DNA from: Larkinella humicola
GTDB lineage: Bacteria > Bacteroidota > Bacteroidia > Cytophagales > Spirosomataceae
Direction of reading: 5' to 3'
Length of the DNA stretch: 64,000 nucleotides
Assembly: GCF_008727875.1 (NCBI RefSeq)
Contig: NZ_VTWS01000012.1
Span: 121,756-185,755 of the forward strand
The translations under genes were made by a program, and so were the position numbers. Numbering within the stretch: the first letter of the stretch is position 1; every line of letters begins with the position of its first letter. Shown here in pieces: positions 1-10,400 of this stretch. The notes below the pieces were generated by a model. It saw only the letters and a program-made list of their open reading frames with translations. It had not been told where the DNA came from and made no database searches.

Positions 1-1921
1 CAAGTGCGGGCATTTCTTTGGTAATCAGCCAGTTGGTGTCGGGCTGTGCTTTGTCGTTGAGCAAATACCGATACGGTTTCTGAATCCCCGCTTTCGTTCG
101 AATGCTGTCCGAAACCTGCGGGCCGTTGTGTTCCCAGACGTTGTTCGGGCCATTGGCATTTTGCAGAAACTTTTCCGACGGCGTCCAGTTGTTTTTGATC
201 GTAAAATACGACGAACCTTCGTCGGTGTAGAGGTAAAACCAGTGGTGTGGGAGGTGCGCAAAGGGCGCTTTGTACACGCTGTCGATGGTATTTTCGGCGA
301 TCACAGAACCCGGTTGCGCCGACAGCGTGTAAATGGCCGCGGCATCGTACAGGTGTTTGGCAAAGTGATGAATCCTGTTGGCAACCACCGCATTATTCCG
401 CATCGCGTTGATCGTTGGCGTCCAGCCCCAACCCAGGCTGATGCCGCTGTACGACACTTCGCTGATTTCGTTGTGCTCGATTCGAATGCCCCGAACATAC
501 CCCGCGCCAATTCCCACGCAGCCCCAGTCTTCGTTCGTGACGTTGGTGATCAGGTTGTTGGTAATGAGCAGGTTCGCGCAAACTTCGCGTTCATCGGCGG
601 GGTTGTAGGGTAAATGAATTTCAGTGCCTTCGTCGGCAAAAATACCTGCCAGAATGCCCGTTCCGCCGATGTCTTTGAACAGATTGCCCCGGATCACATT
701 GTCACGCCCGCCTTTGTGGTAATCCAGTCCGGTAGCGGCCAGGTGCTCAAACCGGCAGTTTTCAAATCCGGTCTGCCGGGCAAACGACACCTCCACTGCC
801 GCAGTCGGACGACCGACCCACGCCTGATTTTCGAGTGTTTTTTTGTCGGGCGTCCCCGGTATTTTCAGTCTGTAGGCATCGAGCATAAACAACCCGGCCT
901 GGTGCGGAACATGACCCTGTTGCGACGGTCGGAGCCATCCCGTATGCTGAAAGGAAATCCCCTTGAACAGGACGTTTGAAACCGGGCTGTCGGCGGTTCC
1001 GATCATTCGCACCAACGTTTCGAGCGACGGCACGATGACCTGCGCCGTGGCCAGATTTTCGTTGGATCGTGGGATGTAGTAGATTCTTTCGGTTTTGGTA
1101 TCCAGAAACCACTCGCCGGGTTGGTTCAGGAACTGAACGGCGTTGGTCAGGTAAAATGCCGAGTTGCCGGTTTCTTTCGAAAGCCAGGGTGCGGGCCAAG
1201 GATGTTCCGATTGAATGCGGCTTTCGGGTTGGTGAAAGGCTAGTTTGGCGCTATCACCCTGTACTTCCATGTGTTTTACGCGTAGATTGGCAATCGCCCA
1301 CCACTGGTGAATCAGCATTTCCAGACCGGCGGATTTTGATAAATCACCAAACTTTGGGGCCGGAATCCAGCAGGTTTGCTCAGTTTTGTTCCACGACAGA
1401 ATCCGGTTCATCAGCGGATACGGCGTATCTTTGGCACGGATTGCTTTTTCGCCGTTCACCCACAATTGCCGGAATTCAGCCAGCCGCCCACCGACTTTCG
1501 GCGCATCGGCCACCCAGACTTTTCCAATGGCTTCTCTGGGCAAACCGGCAACGCTATTTTTCAACTTCTGCCAACCGCTTATCGAAATCCCTCCGCTCAA
1601 AACCGGCTTCGCATTCGGAGCTGCTTCAATCACCGTCGGGCCCGCTGGCGTCCCCGAATCCTCCGGGCGAATAAAAACCGGCTCATTCAACGCATAAACG
1701 CCATTTTTTAGATAGATATGTGCACCTGCCGCCACACTTGGATCGGCTAACCGGCGCAGTTCGCGGACTTTTCGAAGGGCGATCGACAGGCTTGCGACCG
1801 GTTTTTCGTTCGTTCCCGCATTCAAATCCGATCCGTCCGGCGAAACCCAGATTTCGGCTTGCTGCGCGAAAGTGAGGTTTGGTAGCAGGGAGAGGATGAA
1901 TAGGTTTATGAGTCGTTTCAT
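1..1921 (-). CDS. Secreted right-handed parallel beta-helix protein (C-terminus beyond window)
   Basis: Reading leftward from an ATG at 1921, the frame stays open to the window edge, giving about 640 residues without a stop. It begins with a signal peptide (MKRLINLFILSL...FAQQ) followed by WVSPDGSDLNAGT, the usual opening of DUF1565/beta-helix proteins. Further on are short Asn-rich rungs such as NVIRGNLFKDIGGTGI, NLLITNNLITNV, IRIEHNEISEVSYSG and SVIAENTIDSV, typical of the pectate-lyase-like right-handed helix. Such proteins are usually exported polysaccharide lyases or hydrolases; I cannot assign a substrate. It lies downstream of a GH2 gene on the same strand and is separated from it by an inverted repeat, so it probably belongs to the same polysaccharide locus. 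Confidence in the fold is high and in any catalytic role low. Confidence 0.85.
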   Translation of the reverse strand, partial: MKRLINLFILSLLPNLTFAQQAEIWVSPDGSDLNAGTNEKPVASLSIALRKVRELRRLADPSVAAGAHIYLKNGVYALNEPVFIRPEDSGTPAGPTVIEAAPNAKPVLSGGISISGWQKLKNSVAGLPREAIGKVWVADAPKVGGRLAEFRQLWVNGEKAIRAKDTPYPLMNRILSWNKTEQTCWIPAPKFGDLSKSAGLEMLIHQWWAIANLRVKHMEVQGDSAKLAFHQPESRIQSEHPWPAPWLSKETGNSAFYLTNAVQFLNQPGEWFLDTKTERIYYIPRSNENLATAQVIVPSLETLVRMIGTADSPVSNVLFKGISFQHTGWLRPSQQGHVPHQAGLFMLDAYRLKIPGTPDKKTLENQAWVGRPTAAVEVSFARQTGFENCRFEHLAATGLDYHKGGRDNVIRGNLFKDIGGTGILAGIFADEGTEIHLPYNPADEREVCANLLITNNLITNVTNEDWGCVGIGAGYVRGIRIEHNEISEVSYSGISLGWGWTPTINAMRNNAVVANRIHHFAKHLYDAAAIYTLSAQPGSVIAENTIDSVYKAPFAHLPHHWFYLYTDEGSSYFTIKNNWTPSEKFLQNANGPNNVWEHNGPQVSDSIRTKAGIQKPYRYLLNDKAQPDTNWLITKEMPAL

Positions 1922-1931
1922 AAAGCCAATT

Positions 1932-2014
1932 GCCCCTAAATCCCGATCGTCGGCCCGGCCAAAAGGGGACTTTAAAAATCCGGATGTTAAAGCCCCCTTT
2001 AGGGGGTTGGGGGC
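1932..2014. repeat. Inverted repeat, CCCCTAAATCCC family (degenerate copy)
   Basis: The left arm starts GCCCCTAAATCCC and continues to AAAAGGGGACTTTAAA. The right arm reads TTAAAGCCCCCTTTAGGGG and ends GGGGGC. ATCCGGAT lies near the centre. The left arm carries an extra GATCGTCGGCCCGGCC-like insertion. It sits between the GH2 stop and the beta-helix start and belongs to the family at 20591, 22130 and 34306. Confidence 0.75.
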
Positions 2015-2022
2015 GATTCTTT

Positions 2023-4806
2023 TCATTTCCCGGAAAAATCAAAATATAACGTCAGCTCTTTGGCGCGTGCGGGTTCCTTTTCGTAGTCGTAAAAAATATG
2101 CTTCATGCCCATCGGACCGGTGGTTTCATTGCGTTGCGTTTTGCTGCCAATGCTGCTGATGCCCTGCAGGAACGATAGGTCGCCCGTCGGGAAAAGGGGT
2201 TCGTAATTGTGCCATTGATCGGTTTTCCAGGCCGGGGTGAACAGCCGGAAAAAAACATCTTCGTTTTCCGTCGCCACCGTAAAAGGCTGCCCCGTAGTTT
2301 CAAACCGACACCAGTACAGGTTGGCGTGGTAGCCTTTGAATTCTGGGTAAACAACCGGCGTTTCACCGGTTTCGGTGTTGTTATACGCCTTGTTCCAGAC
2401 GCCCAATGTGCCACCTTTCATCCGGTTTTTCCAGACGCGGTACGGTCCTTTGCCCATCCAGTTGACGGCCTTCATCTCGCGTTCGGGGAACGAGAAATTG
2501 ACCCCGACCAGCGTCGTGAAATAGCCATCGGGAAAATACCGCACCCGCATTTTGACCCAGCCCGACGGGAAAATGGTCCATTGCAGCGTGTTGTAGCTGC
2601 TTTTTCGGTCAAAGGTCGACTCGATGACGACGGTTTTACCGTCCATACGATGCGTGAAATTTTTGAAGTTATTGATACCTTCCTGCAACACCGGGCCGTT
2701 GGTAAAGGGAATGGTTCCGTTCAGGTTTGCCACGTGTTTCAAGACACCGGTTCGCTTACTAAATGACAACACAATGCCGTTGGCAGAAACCGTATACAAA
2801 GAGTCAGATTCGGTGAACGTGACCGGAGCCGAACCGTCGGTTTTGACGAGCGATGCGGCAATCTGGTTGGGTAACGAAATTGGGAAACTCCAGGTAAACA
2901 GCTCGCGTCGGTGCGGATCGGTGGCGGTGATGTACAGAAAGTCGTAGTCTTTCCAGTCGCCGGGTAACTGAGCCTTTAGTACGCCTTTTTCGAGCGGTTT
3001 CAGGTTCGGTGCCGCAACGGGAAATGACTTTTCAGACGGTTTTACACCATTGAATGGGCCACCCACTTTGACTAGTTTTCCGGTAAACGAACAGCGGCTC
3101 GTATGGGTAAAGTGATACCGGTTTTCAATCGGAAACGTTCCGTCGAAGGTTGGCGTGATCTCCCGGCGTTCCAGCCGAATCGGTGACCAGACTTCCCTGA
3201 TCGTAAAAAAGCTGCCTTCTTTTTCGCGGTATGGCCCCACAATGCCGTCGGCGCCCCGGTTTCCGTCGGTGTCGATGAGGCCGTTCTGATCCGTTCGCAC
3301 GACGCCCTGATCGGCAAAATCCCAGAGAAAACCGCCAGCCGCCAGCGGATCGTGCCACATCGCTTCCCAGTAATCGTCCAGCCCCGCGCCGTGGCCGCCA
3401 TCGTACATTCCGTGCAGAAATTCGGTGGGCAGCGTGATCGAATGACCGTGGTTGTAAGTGCCGATGCCGTAATTATATTCCCGGTAATGCTGCGTGTCGA
3501 AACCGCCAAAATCCTCCCAGGCGTGAAGAACGGGCCGTTTCTGAAGGTCTTCTTGGGCGAACAACGCATCCAGTTCGGCATTGTGACCGCCTTCGTTGCC
3601 GTTGATCCAGAAAATAACCGACGGGTGGTTGACGTCGTGCGTAATCAGTTCGTGGAGCAGTTTGGAACCCGTCGCCGTGTCGTAGTGGCCGTGCCAACCC
3701 GCCAGTTCGTCGAACACGAAAAGCCCCAGCGAATCGCAGACGTCGAGAAAATGATCATCGGGCGGGTAGTGCGACATCCGGACGGCGTTCATGTTCATGT
3801 CTTTCATCAGATTGACGTCCAGAATGCTCAGTTTTTTGCTCAAGGCCCGGCCCGACGACGGCCAGAACGAATGCCGGTTGACGCCCTTGAGCTTAACTTT
3901 CGTACCGTTGACGTAAATACCGTCGCGCGGTTTCACGTCGACGGTGCGGAAACCGAAGAATTTCGTCAGTGTATGCACCGGTTTTCCAGCCTCCAACAAC
4001 CTGAATTCTACTTTGTAGCGATTGGGTGTTTCCGACGTCCACAAGAGCGGTTTCGGGACGGTTTTTGTCAGGGCAACGGTATGGGTTTCGGTACCGATTT
4101 TTGCGCTGAACGGTTCGCCTACTTTTTGTCCGGAAACCGTATAAATTTGTCCGGAAATTTCAGAGGCTTTGCGGTTTGTTTTCAATTGAAGTTGGGCCGT
4201 AAAAGAGCCGTTGGCTTTGGCGTCGATGGCAACGTGTTCGATGTGGCCGGCGGGCAGAATTTCCAGGTAAACCGGTCGGAAAATACCGCCGAAAATCCAG
4301 AAATCACCCTTGCGTTCGGCTTCGTTGACGGAGGCATTTGCCGAGTGTTTCGAGACGGTAATTTCCAGCAAATTGCCCGAACTGTACTGGAGTAAATTCG
4401 AGATGTCGTATTTGAATGCGTAGTAGGAACCCTCGTGCGTTGGCCCGGCCGATTTGCCGTTCAGCTTGACTTCGGTGTCGGTCATAACGCCTTCAAAAAC
4501 CAGGTTGATCTGTTTGCCTTTCCACGATGCAGGAGCCTGAAAATGATGCTTGTAAAGTCCCTGTTCTTTGCCGCGCGAACTGTCTTTGGCAAAACCGTAA
4601 TTGTACTTCCCGAATCCCTGCAACTCCCAGTTCGACGGCACCGGAATGGTGGTCCACTTTCCCGAATTCCGACCGGCGGTGCAATAAAATTCCCAGTCGA
4701 TGGTCTGGTCGTTTCCGGTGCCGGACAAATACCGTTTTTCGGTTTGCTGGGCGGTGGCAACCTGTGCAATCAGAAGGAGAAAAACCGGTATCAATCGGTG
4801 CGTCAT
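2023..4806 (-). CDS. Glycoside hydrolase family 2 (beta-galactosidase-like)
   Basis: This 927-residue exported enzyme has a signal peptide ending near residue 19 (VATAQQ). It follows the GH2 order: a sugar-binding jelly roll (about 35-185), an immunoglobulin-like domain (about 190-290), a TIM barrel from about 295, and a C-terminal region resembling the beta-galactosidase small-chain domain (GPYRVWKNRMKGG, PVVYPEFKGYH). The acid/base Glu is E405 in WINGNEGG, and the probable nucleophile is E462 in LPTEFLHG. NMNAVRMSHYPPDD is the conserved barrel segment before the active site. It is 18 bases downstream of the GH43-like gene, in the same transcription unit as SusC/SusD. Beta-galactosidase activity is the family default; other GH2 activities are possible. 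Confidence 0.92.
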   Translation of the reverse strand: MTHRLIPVFLLLIAQVATAQQTEKRYLSGTGNDQTIDWEFYCTAGRNSGKWTTIPVPSNWELQGFGKYNYGFAKDSSRGKEQGLYKHHFQAPASWKGKQINLVFEGVMTDTEVKLNGKSAGPTHEGSYYAFKYDISNLLQYSSGNLLEITVSKHSANASVNEAERKGDFWIFGGIFRPVYLEILPAGHIEHVAIDAKANGSFTAQLQLKTNRKASEISGQIYTVSGQKVGEPFSAKIGTETHTVALTKTVPKPLLWTSETPNRYKVEFRLLEAGKPVHTLTKFFGFRTVDVKPRDGIYVNGTKVKLKGVNRHSFWPSSGRALSKKLSILDVNLMKDMNMNAVRMSHYPPDDHFLDVCDSLGLFVFDELAGWHGHYDTATGSKLLHELITHDVNHPSVIFWINGNEGGHNAELDALFAQEDLQKRPVLHAWEDFGGFDTQHYREYNYGIGTYNHGHSITLPTEFLHGMYDGGHGAGLDDYWEAMWHDPLAAGGFLWDFADQGVVRTDQNGLIDTDGNRGADGIVGPYREKEGSFFTIREVWSPIRLERREITPTFDGTFPIENRYHFTHTSRCSFTGKLVKVGGPFNGVKPSEKSFPVAAPNLKPLEKGVLKAQLPGDWKDYDFLYITATDPHRRELFTWSFPISLPNQIAASLVKTDGSAPVTFTESDSLYTVSANGIVLSFSKRTGVLKHVANLNGTIPFTNGPVLQEGINNFKNFTHRMDGKTVVIESTFDRKSSYNTLQWTIFPSGWVKMRVRYFPDGYFTTLVGVNFSFPEREMKAVNWMGKGPYRVWKNRMKGGTLGVWNKAYNNTETGETPVVYPEFKGYHANLYWCRFETTGQPFTVATENEDVFFRLFTPAWKTDQWHNYEPLFPTGDLSFLQGISSIGSKTQRNETTGPMGMKHIFYDYEKEPARAKELTLYFDFSGK

Positions 4807-4824
4807 GGGTCGGATTCAGGTCGA

Positions 4825-5733
4825 TTACTTACCCTTTACTAATCTGTTTAAGATGTGCTTTTTTACCTTGAAAATCGTCCCGTGTTTGTGGCCTTCCGGA
4901 ACCGCGATTTGGGCCGAAACATCCGTAAACGTTTTGAAGTCGCGGGTCTTCACGGCCCCGTAGGTTTTGTCCTGATAGGAGTCGAAATAAATCAGCCAAT
5001 CATCCCCAACTTTGGCAACGGAGGGGCCTTCGGTGAATTTTTTGGTAAATGGTGCGGATACGTCGGTGTAGGGTCCGGTGACGTCTTTTCCGAACGCGAC
5101 TTTGAGGTTGCGCTCCGGGCGGGTATTATCTTTCAGAACCAGCACGTAATCAGCGGGTTTGCGCTTGACAATTACCGCATCGATCACGCTGAATTTCGGG
5201 TCGAGAAAGAGCTGTGTGGGCGCGAAAGTTTGGAAGTCTTTTGTGGTGGTGACATACATCCGGTGGTTGTTTTTCTCCTCTTCTACCCCGCGCTCAAACC
5301 GATTCGGAATGGTGGAAGCCCAGATGATGATAAACCGGTTGGTTTCGTCGTCGTAAAACAGTTCGGGTGCCCAGACATTGACCGTCGTCGGTTCGTGTTC
5401 CATCACCGGAATAAACCGCTTCGCCGACCAGTGGATGAGATCTTTGGAACTCGCATAACCGAAGCCTTTGTCGTCCTTCCAGCTACTCGTCCAGACGAGG
5501 TGAAACGTACCGTCTTTGCCCTGCGCAATCGACGGATCGCGCATCACTTTCTGGTTGCCAATTTCGGGTTTAAGAAACGTGCGGTTCAGATCTGTCCATT
5601 GATAACCGTCCGTGCTATACAAAAACCGGAGCCCTTCGTTGGCCGGTTCATGAAACGAACTGAACAGGTAGACGCTCTTCGAACACGAACTGAGCAGGAG
5701 CAGAATACTGAACAGGTAAGAAATACGCTTCAT
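4825..5733 (-). CDS. GH43-like five-bladed propeller lipoprotein
   Basis: This 302-residue protein carries a lipoprotein signal (LLLLSSCSK, Cys about 17), so it is probably anchored in a membrane. The body looks like a GH43/GH32-type five-bladed beta-propeller: MRDPSIAQGKDGTFHLVW has the Asp of the first blade, YASSKDLIHW is a typical blade motif, and VWAPELFYD supplies a conserved Glu. Later segments (TEGPSVAKVGDDWLIYFD, YGAVKTRDFKTF) repeat the propeller pattern. Family members remove arabinose, xylose or galactose side chains; the substrate here is unknown. It lies between SusD and GH2 on the same strand. The confidence covers the fold and location, not the exact activity. Confidence 0.82.
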   Translation of the reverse strand: MKRISYLFSILLLLSSCSKSVYLFSSFHEPANEGLRFLYSTDGYQWTDLNRTFLKPEIGNQKVMRDPSIAQGKDGTFHLVWTSSWKDDKGFGYASSKDLIHWSAKRFIPVMEHEPTTVNVWAPELFYDDETNRFIIIWASTIPNRFERGVEEEKNNHRMYVTTTKDFQTFAPTQLFLDPKFSVIDAVIVKRKPADYVLVLKDNTRPERNLKVAFGKDVTGPYTDVSAPFTKKFTEGPSVAKVGDDWLIYFDSYQDKTYGAVKTRDFKTFTDVSAQIAVPEGHKHGTIFKVKKHILNRLVKGK

Positions 5734-5865
5734 GGTTTAGGGGTCGATCCGTTCGGCTGAAGAGCCGTTTTTTGCCTCTACAAAGGATCAATTTTATGGA
5801 GTGTGGGATATGTATCATTTTAGCGGGGATGTGTAGCATTTTGTCAATCCGGGATTTTGGTGTTC

Positions 5866-5987
5866 GGTTTACGGTTTTCAGTTTACGGTTTACGGTGGCT
5901 GACGCGTTCCAATTATGCGCGTCAGCCACCGTAAACCGTAAACCGCAAACCGTAAACCGCAAACCGTAAACTGAAAACTGTAAACCG
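5866..5987. repeat. Inverted repeat with GGTGGCTGACGC core and GTAAACCG arms
   Basis: Positions 5881-5906 and 5918-5943 are perfect 26-base arms (GTTTACGGTTTACGGTGGC...GACGCG and its complement) around an 11-base loop. The right side continues with several more copies of GTAAACCG/GCAAACCG to about 5987. It lies between the SusD stop (5992) and the GH43-like start (5733). A related element with the same core is at 60514-60640. Confidence 0.85.
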
Positions 5988-5991
5988 CAGA

Positions 5992-7407
5992 CTAATACCC
6001 CGGATTTTGCGTAATGGCCGGATTCTGGGTGCGGACGATTTGGGGAATTGGCCAGAGCAGTTTCGTGGCAGTAATGGCTTTCCCTTTGGCGGTCAGAACC
6101 GGGACGGCGCGGTTGGTGCGCTTCAGATCGAACCAGCGCTGAAATTCGATGGCTAATTCCGTCCGGCGTTCGTGTTCGATGGCCAGATCGAGCGTCGGGT
6201 ATTTGGCGGTTGGATACGTTGCCTCGCCAAACTTGGGCAGTTTCGCCCGGGTTCGGACCAGATTGAGGTACAGCGGATCGCCCGTCGCTTCGGACAGCAA
6301 CAGCAGTGCGTCGGCGTAGCGCAGCACCATGAAGTTGTTGTTCGACAAGGGATTGCCGCCCACCTGCGTTGCTTTGGTGTCCGTCCATTTGATCGGGTAT
6401 TTCTGGGCGATGAACGTTCCGGCGTTGTTGTAGCCCAGCGCAATCGAGGCATCCCGGCGCGGGTCACCGGTTTCGTATTCATTGTACAGGTCGTCGGTTA
6501 CCTGGTTCATGCCACCGCCGTAGAAACCGAGGAAGTTGTTGTTCGGGTAGAACGTCTGGTAAAAGCGGCTGAACGGAGCCGAGGCATTTCCGCCCAGATA
6601 CTGAATCTCGAAAATGGATTCCTTCGTGTTTTTGACACTCGGTCCCCACAAATCGGTGTAATTGGCGAGCAATGAATACTGATTGCTATTGTACACTTCT
6701 TTCAAAACCGTGGCCGCGGCCGCTTTATCGCCCAGGGTCAGATACACTTTACCCAGCAACGTCTGAGCCGCTCCTTTGGAAGCCCGGCCCGGAACCGTTA
6801 TGGCCGTCGCCAGCGGCAGTTTTTCAGCCGCGAAAAGCAGGTCTTTTTTGATCTGGTCGTAAACCGCACTTTGTGGAGAACGCAACACTGCATAGCTCGC
6901 TTCGCCGGTCAGTGGGGTGGTGACGATGGGCAAATCGCCCCACAGTTGCACCATGTTGAAATAATAGAGCCCCCGCAGAAACTGCATCTGGGCTTTCACA
7001 CCGTCCTTGTAAGCCGCATCCAGACTGGCCCCTTCAATTTTGTCGAGAACGATGTTTGCGTTAAAAATGGCCTTGTAGGATTCCTGCCAGAACTGGTACA
7101 CCATCGTGTTGGCGGTGGCCAGACTGTAGTCCTTGAACTGCCATTTGTCAGCCTGAATCCCCGAAATGTTGAACATGATGGCGTTGTCGCTCATCTGCTC
7201 GTTGGCGTACGAAACCGGCCCTTCCGGGTGGTAAACCGTGTACAGCGACGCATACGCTCCGTTGACGGCCAGCTCGAAATCGTCCCGGGTTTTGAAGTTA
7301 TCCGCTGTCGCGTTCGAAAGGGGCGTCAGGTCCAGAAACGTGTCCTGGCAACTGGAGGTCAGCAAGCAGACGCAAAGAAGGGTGAGAAAATATTGTATCG
7401 TTTTCAT
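5992..7407 (-). CDS. SusD/RagB-family outer-membrane lipoprotein
   Basis: This 471-residue protein has a lipoprotein signal (CLLTSSCQD, Cys about 20). It has the features of SusD surface glycan-binding proteins: DTFLDLTPLSNATADNF at the N-terminus, helical TPR-like repeats (FLRGLYYFNMVQLWGDLP), an RYADALLLLSEA segment, and the C-terminal EHERRTELAIEFQRWFDL block followed by ending residues LWPIPQ...NPAITQNPGY. SusD caps the SusC channel and captures glycan at the cell surface. Its start is 23 bases downstream of the SusC stop on the same strand, the normal arrangement. It is slightly shorter than many homologues but looks complete. Confidence 0.97.
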   Translation of the reverse strand: MKTIQYFLTLLCVCLLTSSCQDTFLDLTPLSNATADNFKTRDDFELAVNGAYASLYTVYHPEGPVSYANEQMSDNAIMFNISGIQADKWQFKDYSLATANTMVYQFWQESYKAIFNANIVLDKIEGASLDAAYKDGVKAQMQFLRGLYYFNMVQLWGDLPIVTTPLTGEASYAVLRSPQSAVYDQIKKDLLFAAEKLPLATAITVPGRASKGAAQTLLGKVYLTLGDKAAAATVLKEVYNSNQYSLLANYTDLWGPSVKNTKESIFEIQYLGGNASAPFSRFYQTFYPNNNFLGFYGGGMNQVTDDLYNEYETGDPRRDASIALGYNNAGTFIAQKYPIKWTDTKATQVGGNPLSNNNFMVLRYADALLLLSEATGDPLYLNLVRTRAKLPKFGEATYPTAKYPTLDLAIEHERRTELAIEFQRWFDLKRTNRAVPVLTAKGKAITATKLLWPIPQIVRTQNPAITQNPGY

Positions 7408-7430
7408 GGGTGATCGTTCTAGAGTTCAGT

Positions 7431-10400
7431 TTACAGATCTACTTTCAGGCCAACCGTGACGACGCGCGGGATGGGATACGAACCGTAATCGACGCCGATG
7501 AACGCCCCGTTGGGCGCATTGCCTGAGGCATTCAAACCGTTGCTGCCACCGGCATAATTGCTGGCGCCGTAGGTCGTGTTTTCGGGGTCGTAGTTGGTGT
7601 ATTTGCTCCACAGGTACACATTGTCAGCATTGATGTACACGCGGGCCACGCGGAACGGGGTTTTGCGGGTCAGCGACGACGGCAGCGTATACGAAAGCCG
7701 AATGTTTTTCAGGCGGGTAAACGACGCATCTTCCACCCACAGGCTGTGAAACTGATCCTGCAAACCGGTCAGGCCGAGGGTCGCGCGGAAGTGTTTGCCA
7801 TCGCCGGGATCGGCTTCCGACCGCCAGCGGTTGTCCACGCTCGCAAACATGTTCCGGCCGTTGTTCCAGAAGCCCAGGTAGCGGAAATTCTGGTTCACAA
7901 TCTCCCCGCCGTAGGTTCCCTGCAACAGGAACGAGAAATCGAAGCCTTTGTAGGAAACCGTGTTGGTCAGACCGGCGGTGAAATCGGGCTGGAAATTACC
8001 CAGCGAGGTACGGTCGTCCGGCGTAATCTTGCCGTCGCCGTTCACGTCGCGGATGATCGGATCACCCGGTTTGGTCGAGCTGTAGTGCGGAGCCGCATCG
8101 ACAGCCGCCTGGTTTTTAAACACGCCGTCGACCACGTAGCCGTAGAAATTCGAGATCGGCTGGCCCACTTCGGTTTTAACCGCCACGACGAAATCGGTGT
8201 AGATGATCGGGGCGTTCGTCGGCCCTAACTGCAAAACCGTATTGCGGTTCCGGCTGACATTCAGATCCGTCGTCCAGATGACCTTGCCGGTGGTATTTTT
8301 CGAATTAATATTCAGTTCAATCCCCCGGTTGCGCATCCGGCCGATGTTGGTGAGTTGGGACGAAAAACCGGAAATGTCGGGCACCGGCACATTCAGGAGC
8401 ATATCGCGGGTCACCGAGTTGTAATATTCCGCCGACAACCCGATCCGGTCGTTCAGCACGCGCAGGTCAACGCCAATGTTCATCTGGCCGGTGCGTTCCC
8501 ATTTCAGGTTGGTATTGGAAATATTGGAGATCGTGAGACCGGACGCCAGGGCGGCCCCGGAAACGTAGTTGGTCGCCGACAACAGGCTGATGGCGCCGTA
8601 GTTCGGAATCTGATTGTTCCCTGCAATCCCGTAACTGGCGCGGACTTTCAGGCTGTTCACAAACTTGACATTTTGCATGAACGACTCGTCCGAAATCAGC
8701 CAGCCCGCCGAAACCGACGGGAAATAGCCCCAGCGGGTGTCGCGCCCAAACCGCGAGCTGCCATCCCGACGAATGGCCGCCGTCAGGAAATATTTGTTCT
8801 GGAAATTGTACTGCGCCCGACCGAGATACGAGATCATCGACCATTCAGTGGCCGTACTGGAGCCGCTGGTGACCACCCCGGCATTGAGCGTTTCGACGAG
8901 GTCGTTCGGGAAGCTGCCCGACGTAACGGTCGCAAATTCATCGCGTTGTTTCTGCACCGAATAACCGGCCAGCACATTCAGGCTGTGGTCGCCGAAGCGT
9001 TTGTCGTACGTCAGCGTGTTTTCCGACAGCCAGTTCAGCATGTAGGACGACTGCACATTGCCCTCTGCCGGGAGCAATCCCGAATAGCCATATCCCTGGT
9101 TCTTAACCCGATACGAGTTCAGACGCGTGTTGAACAGGTTGCCGCTGATGCTGGTCCGAAATTTCAGGTCGTCGGTGATAAAGTATTCTGCAAAGGCGGT
9201 TGCGAGGGTGTTGAACGACTTGTTCTGCTTGTGGTAAAACCGGGTGAGCGAATACGGATGCCAGAGGTTCAGGTCGTTGTAGGCGACGTATTTGCTCCAG
9301 ACCGAGTTGGGATCGCGGTAGCCCAGATTGCCGTTTTCGTTGTAAACCGGGAAAATCGGATCGCTCTGAATCGCCAGACTCACGACGTCGCTTTTGCCCT
9401 GCGTGCCTTCCGTCCGATCAAAAACCGTCGTTGCGCTCAGGTTCAGCCCCAGCGAAAACTTGTCCGAAACCGCGTGTTTGATGTTGGTGCGCAGCGCCAG
9501 GCGTTTGTAATAATTTTCATCCAGAACCGCCTGTTGATCGAGGAATGATCCCGAAAACAGAAACTGGGTTTTCTCGGTACCGCCCGAAACCGAAAGCTGC
9601 GCGTTGTGCGACGGCGCCACGCGAAACATGACGTCCTGCCAGTCGGTGCCTTTGCCAAATTGCTGCGGATTGGTGATAAAATCGTCGGGGATGCGGTAGG
9701 TCGAGGGCCGGGCGCTGTTGGGGTCGGAGGCTTTGTTGACCGCCGGATTCAGGTCGACCCAGGCGTTGTTGTGGGCGTCAATGTAATACCCGATCCACTG
9801 CTGGGCGTCCATCATCGGCACCTTCCGGATCACCGACTGCGTGCCGTATTCGTAGCCCGCACTGATGTTGGTTTTCCCCGCCTTGCCCAGTTTGGTTGTA
9901 ATCAAAACGACGCCGTTGGCCCCGCGTGAGCCGTAAATGGCGGCCGATGAGGCATCTTTCAGGACATCGACCGACTCGATGTCCTGCGGATTGATCAGGT
10001 TGAGGTTGAAGTTTTCGAGCGGAACGCCGTCGACCACAAACAATGGAGTCGTACCGGCGGTGATGGAACTGACGCCCCGAATCCGGATAATGGGCGAAAC
10101 CCCCGGCGCTCCCTGCGACTGCGTGATGTTGACCCCGGCAATTTTGCCCGCCAGCGACTGAGTAACATTGCTGAACGAACGGTCTTTGAACTCATTGAAG
10201 CCCACCGAGGCCACCGCGCCGGTGATGGCCCGTTTGCTTTGCGTCCCGTAACCCACCACGACGACTTCATTAAGCGTCTTGTTGGACGGAAGCATGGAAA
10301 CATCGATCACTGAGCGGTTGCTGACCGGAATTTCCTGGGTTTCGTAGCTGATGGAGCTGAAAACCAGTGTCGAATTGTCGTTCGCAGAGAGGGAATAGGC

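Noticed and set aside
3352..4395. 347-codon rightward frame within the GH2 gene
   Set aside because: It is the antisense shadow of a strong GH2 coding sequence, with composition biased to Val, Phe and Arg as expected from the opposite strand.
4855..5760. 301-codon rightward frame opposite the GH43-like gene
   Set aside because: Antisense shadow; the leftward frame has a lipobox and propeller motifs.
5930..5987. Tandem GTAAACCG/GCAAACCG units as a CRISPR-like array
   Set aside because: The units are about 7-8 bases with no unique spacers, and they are part of an inverted-repeat arm.
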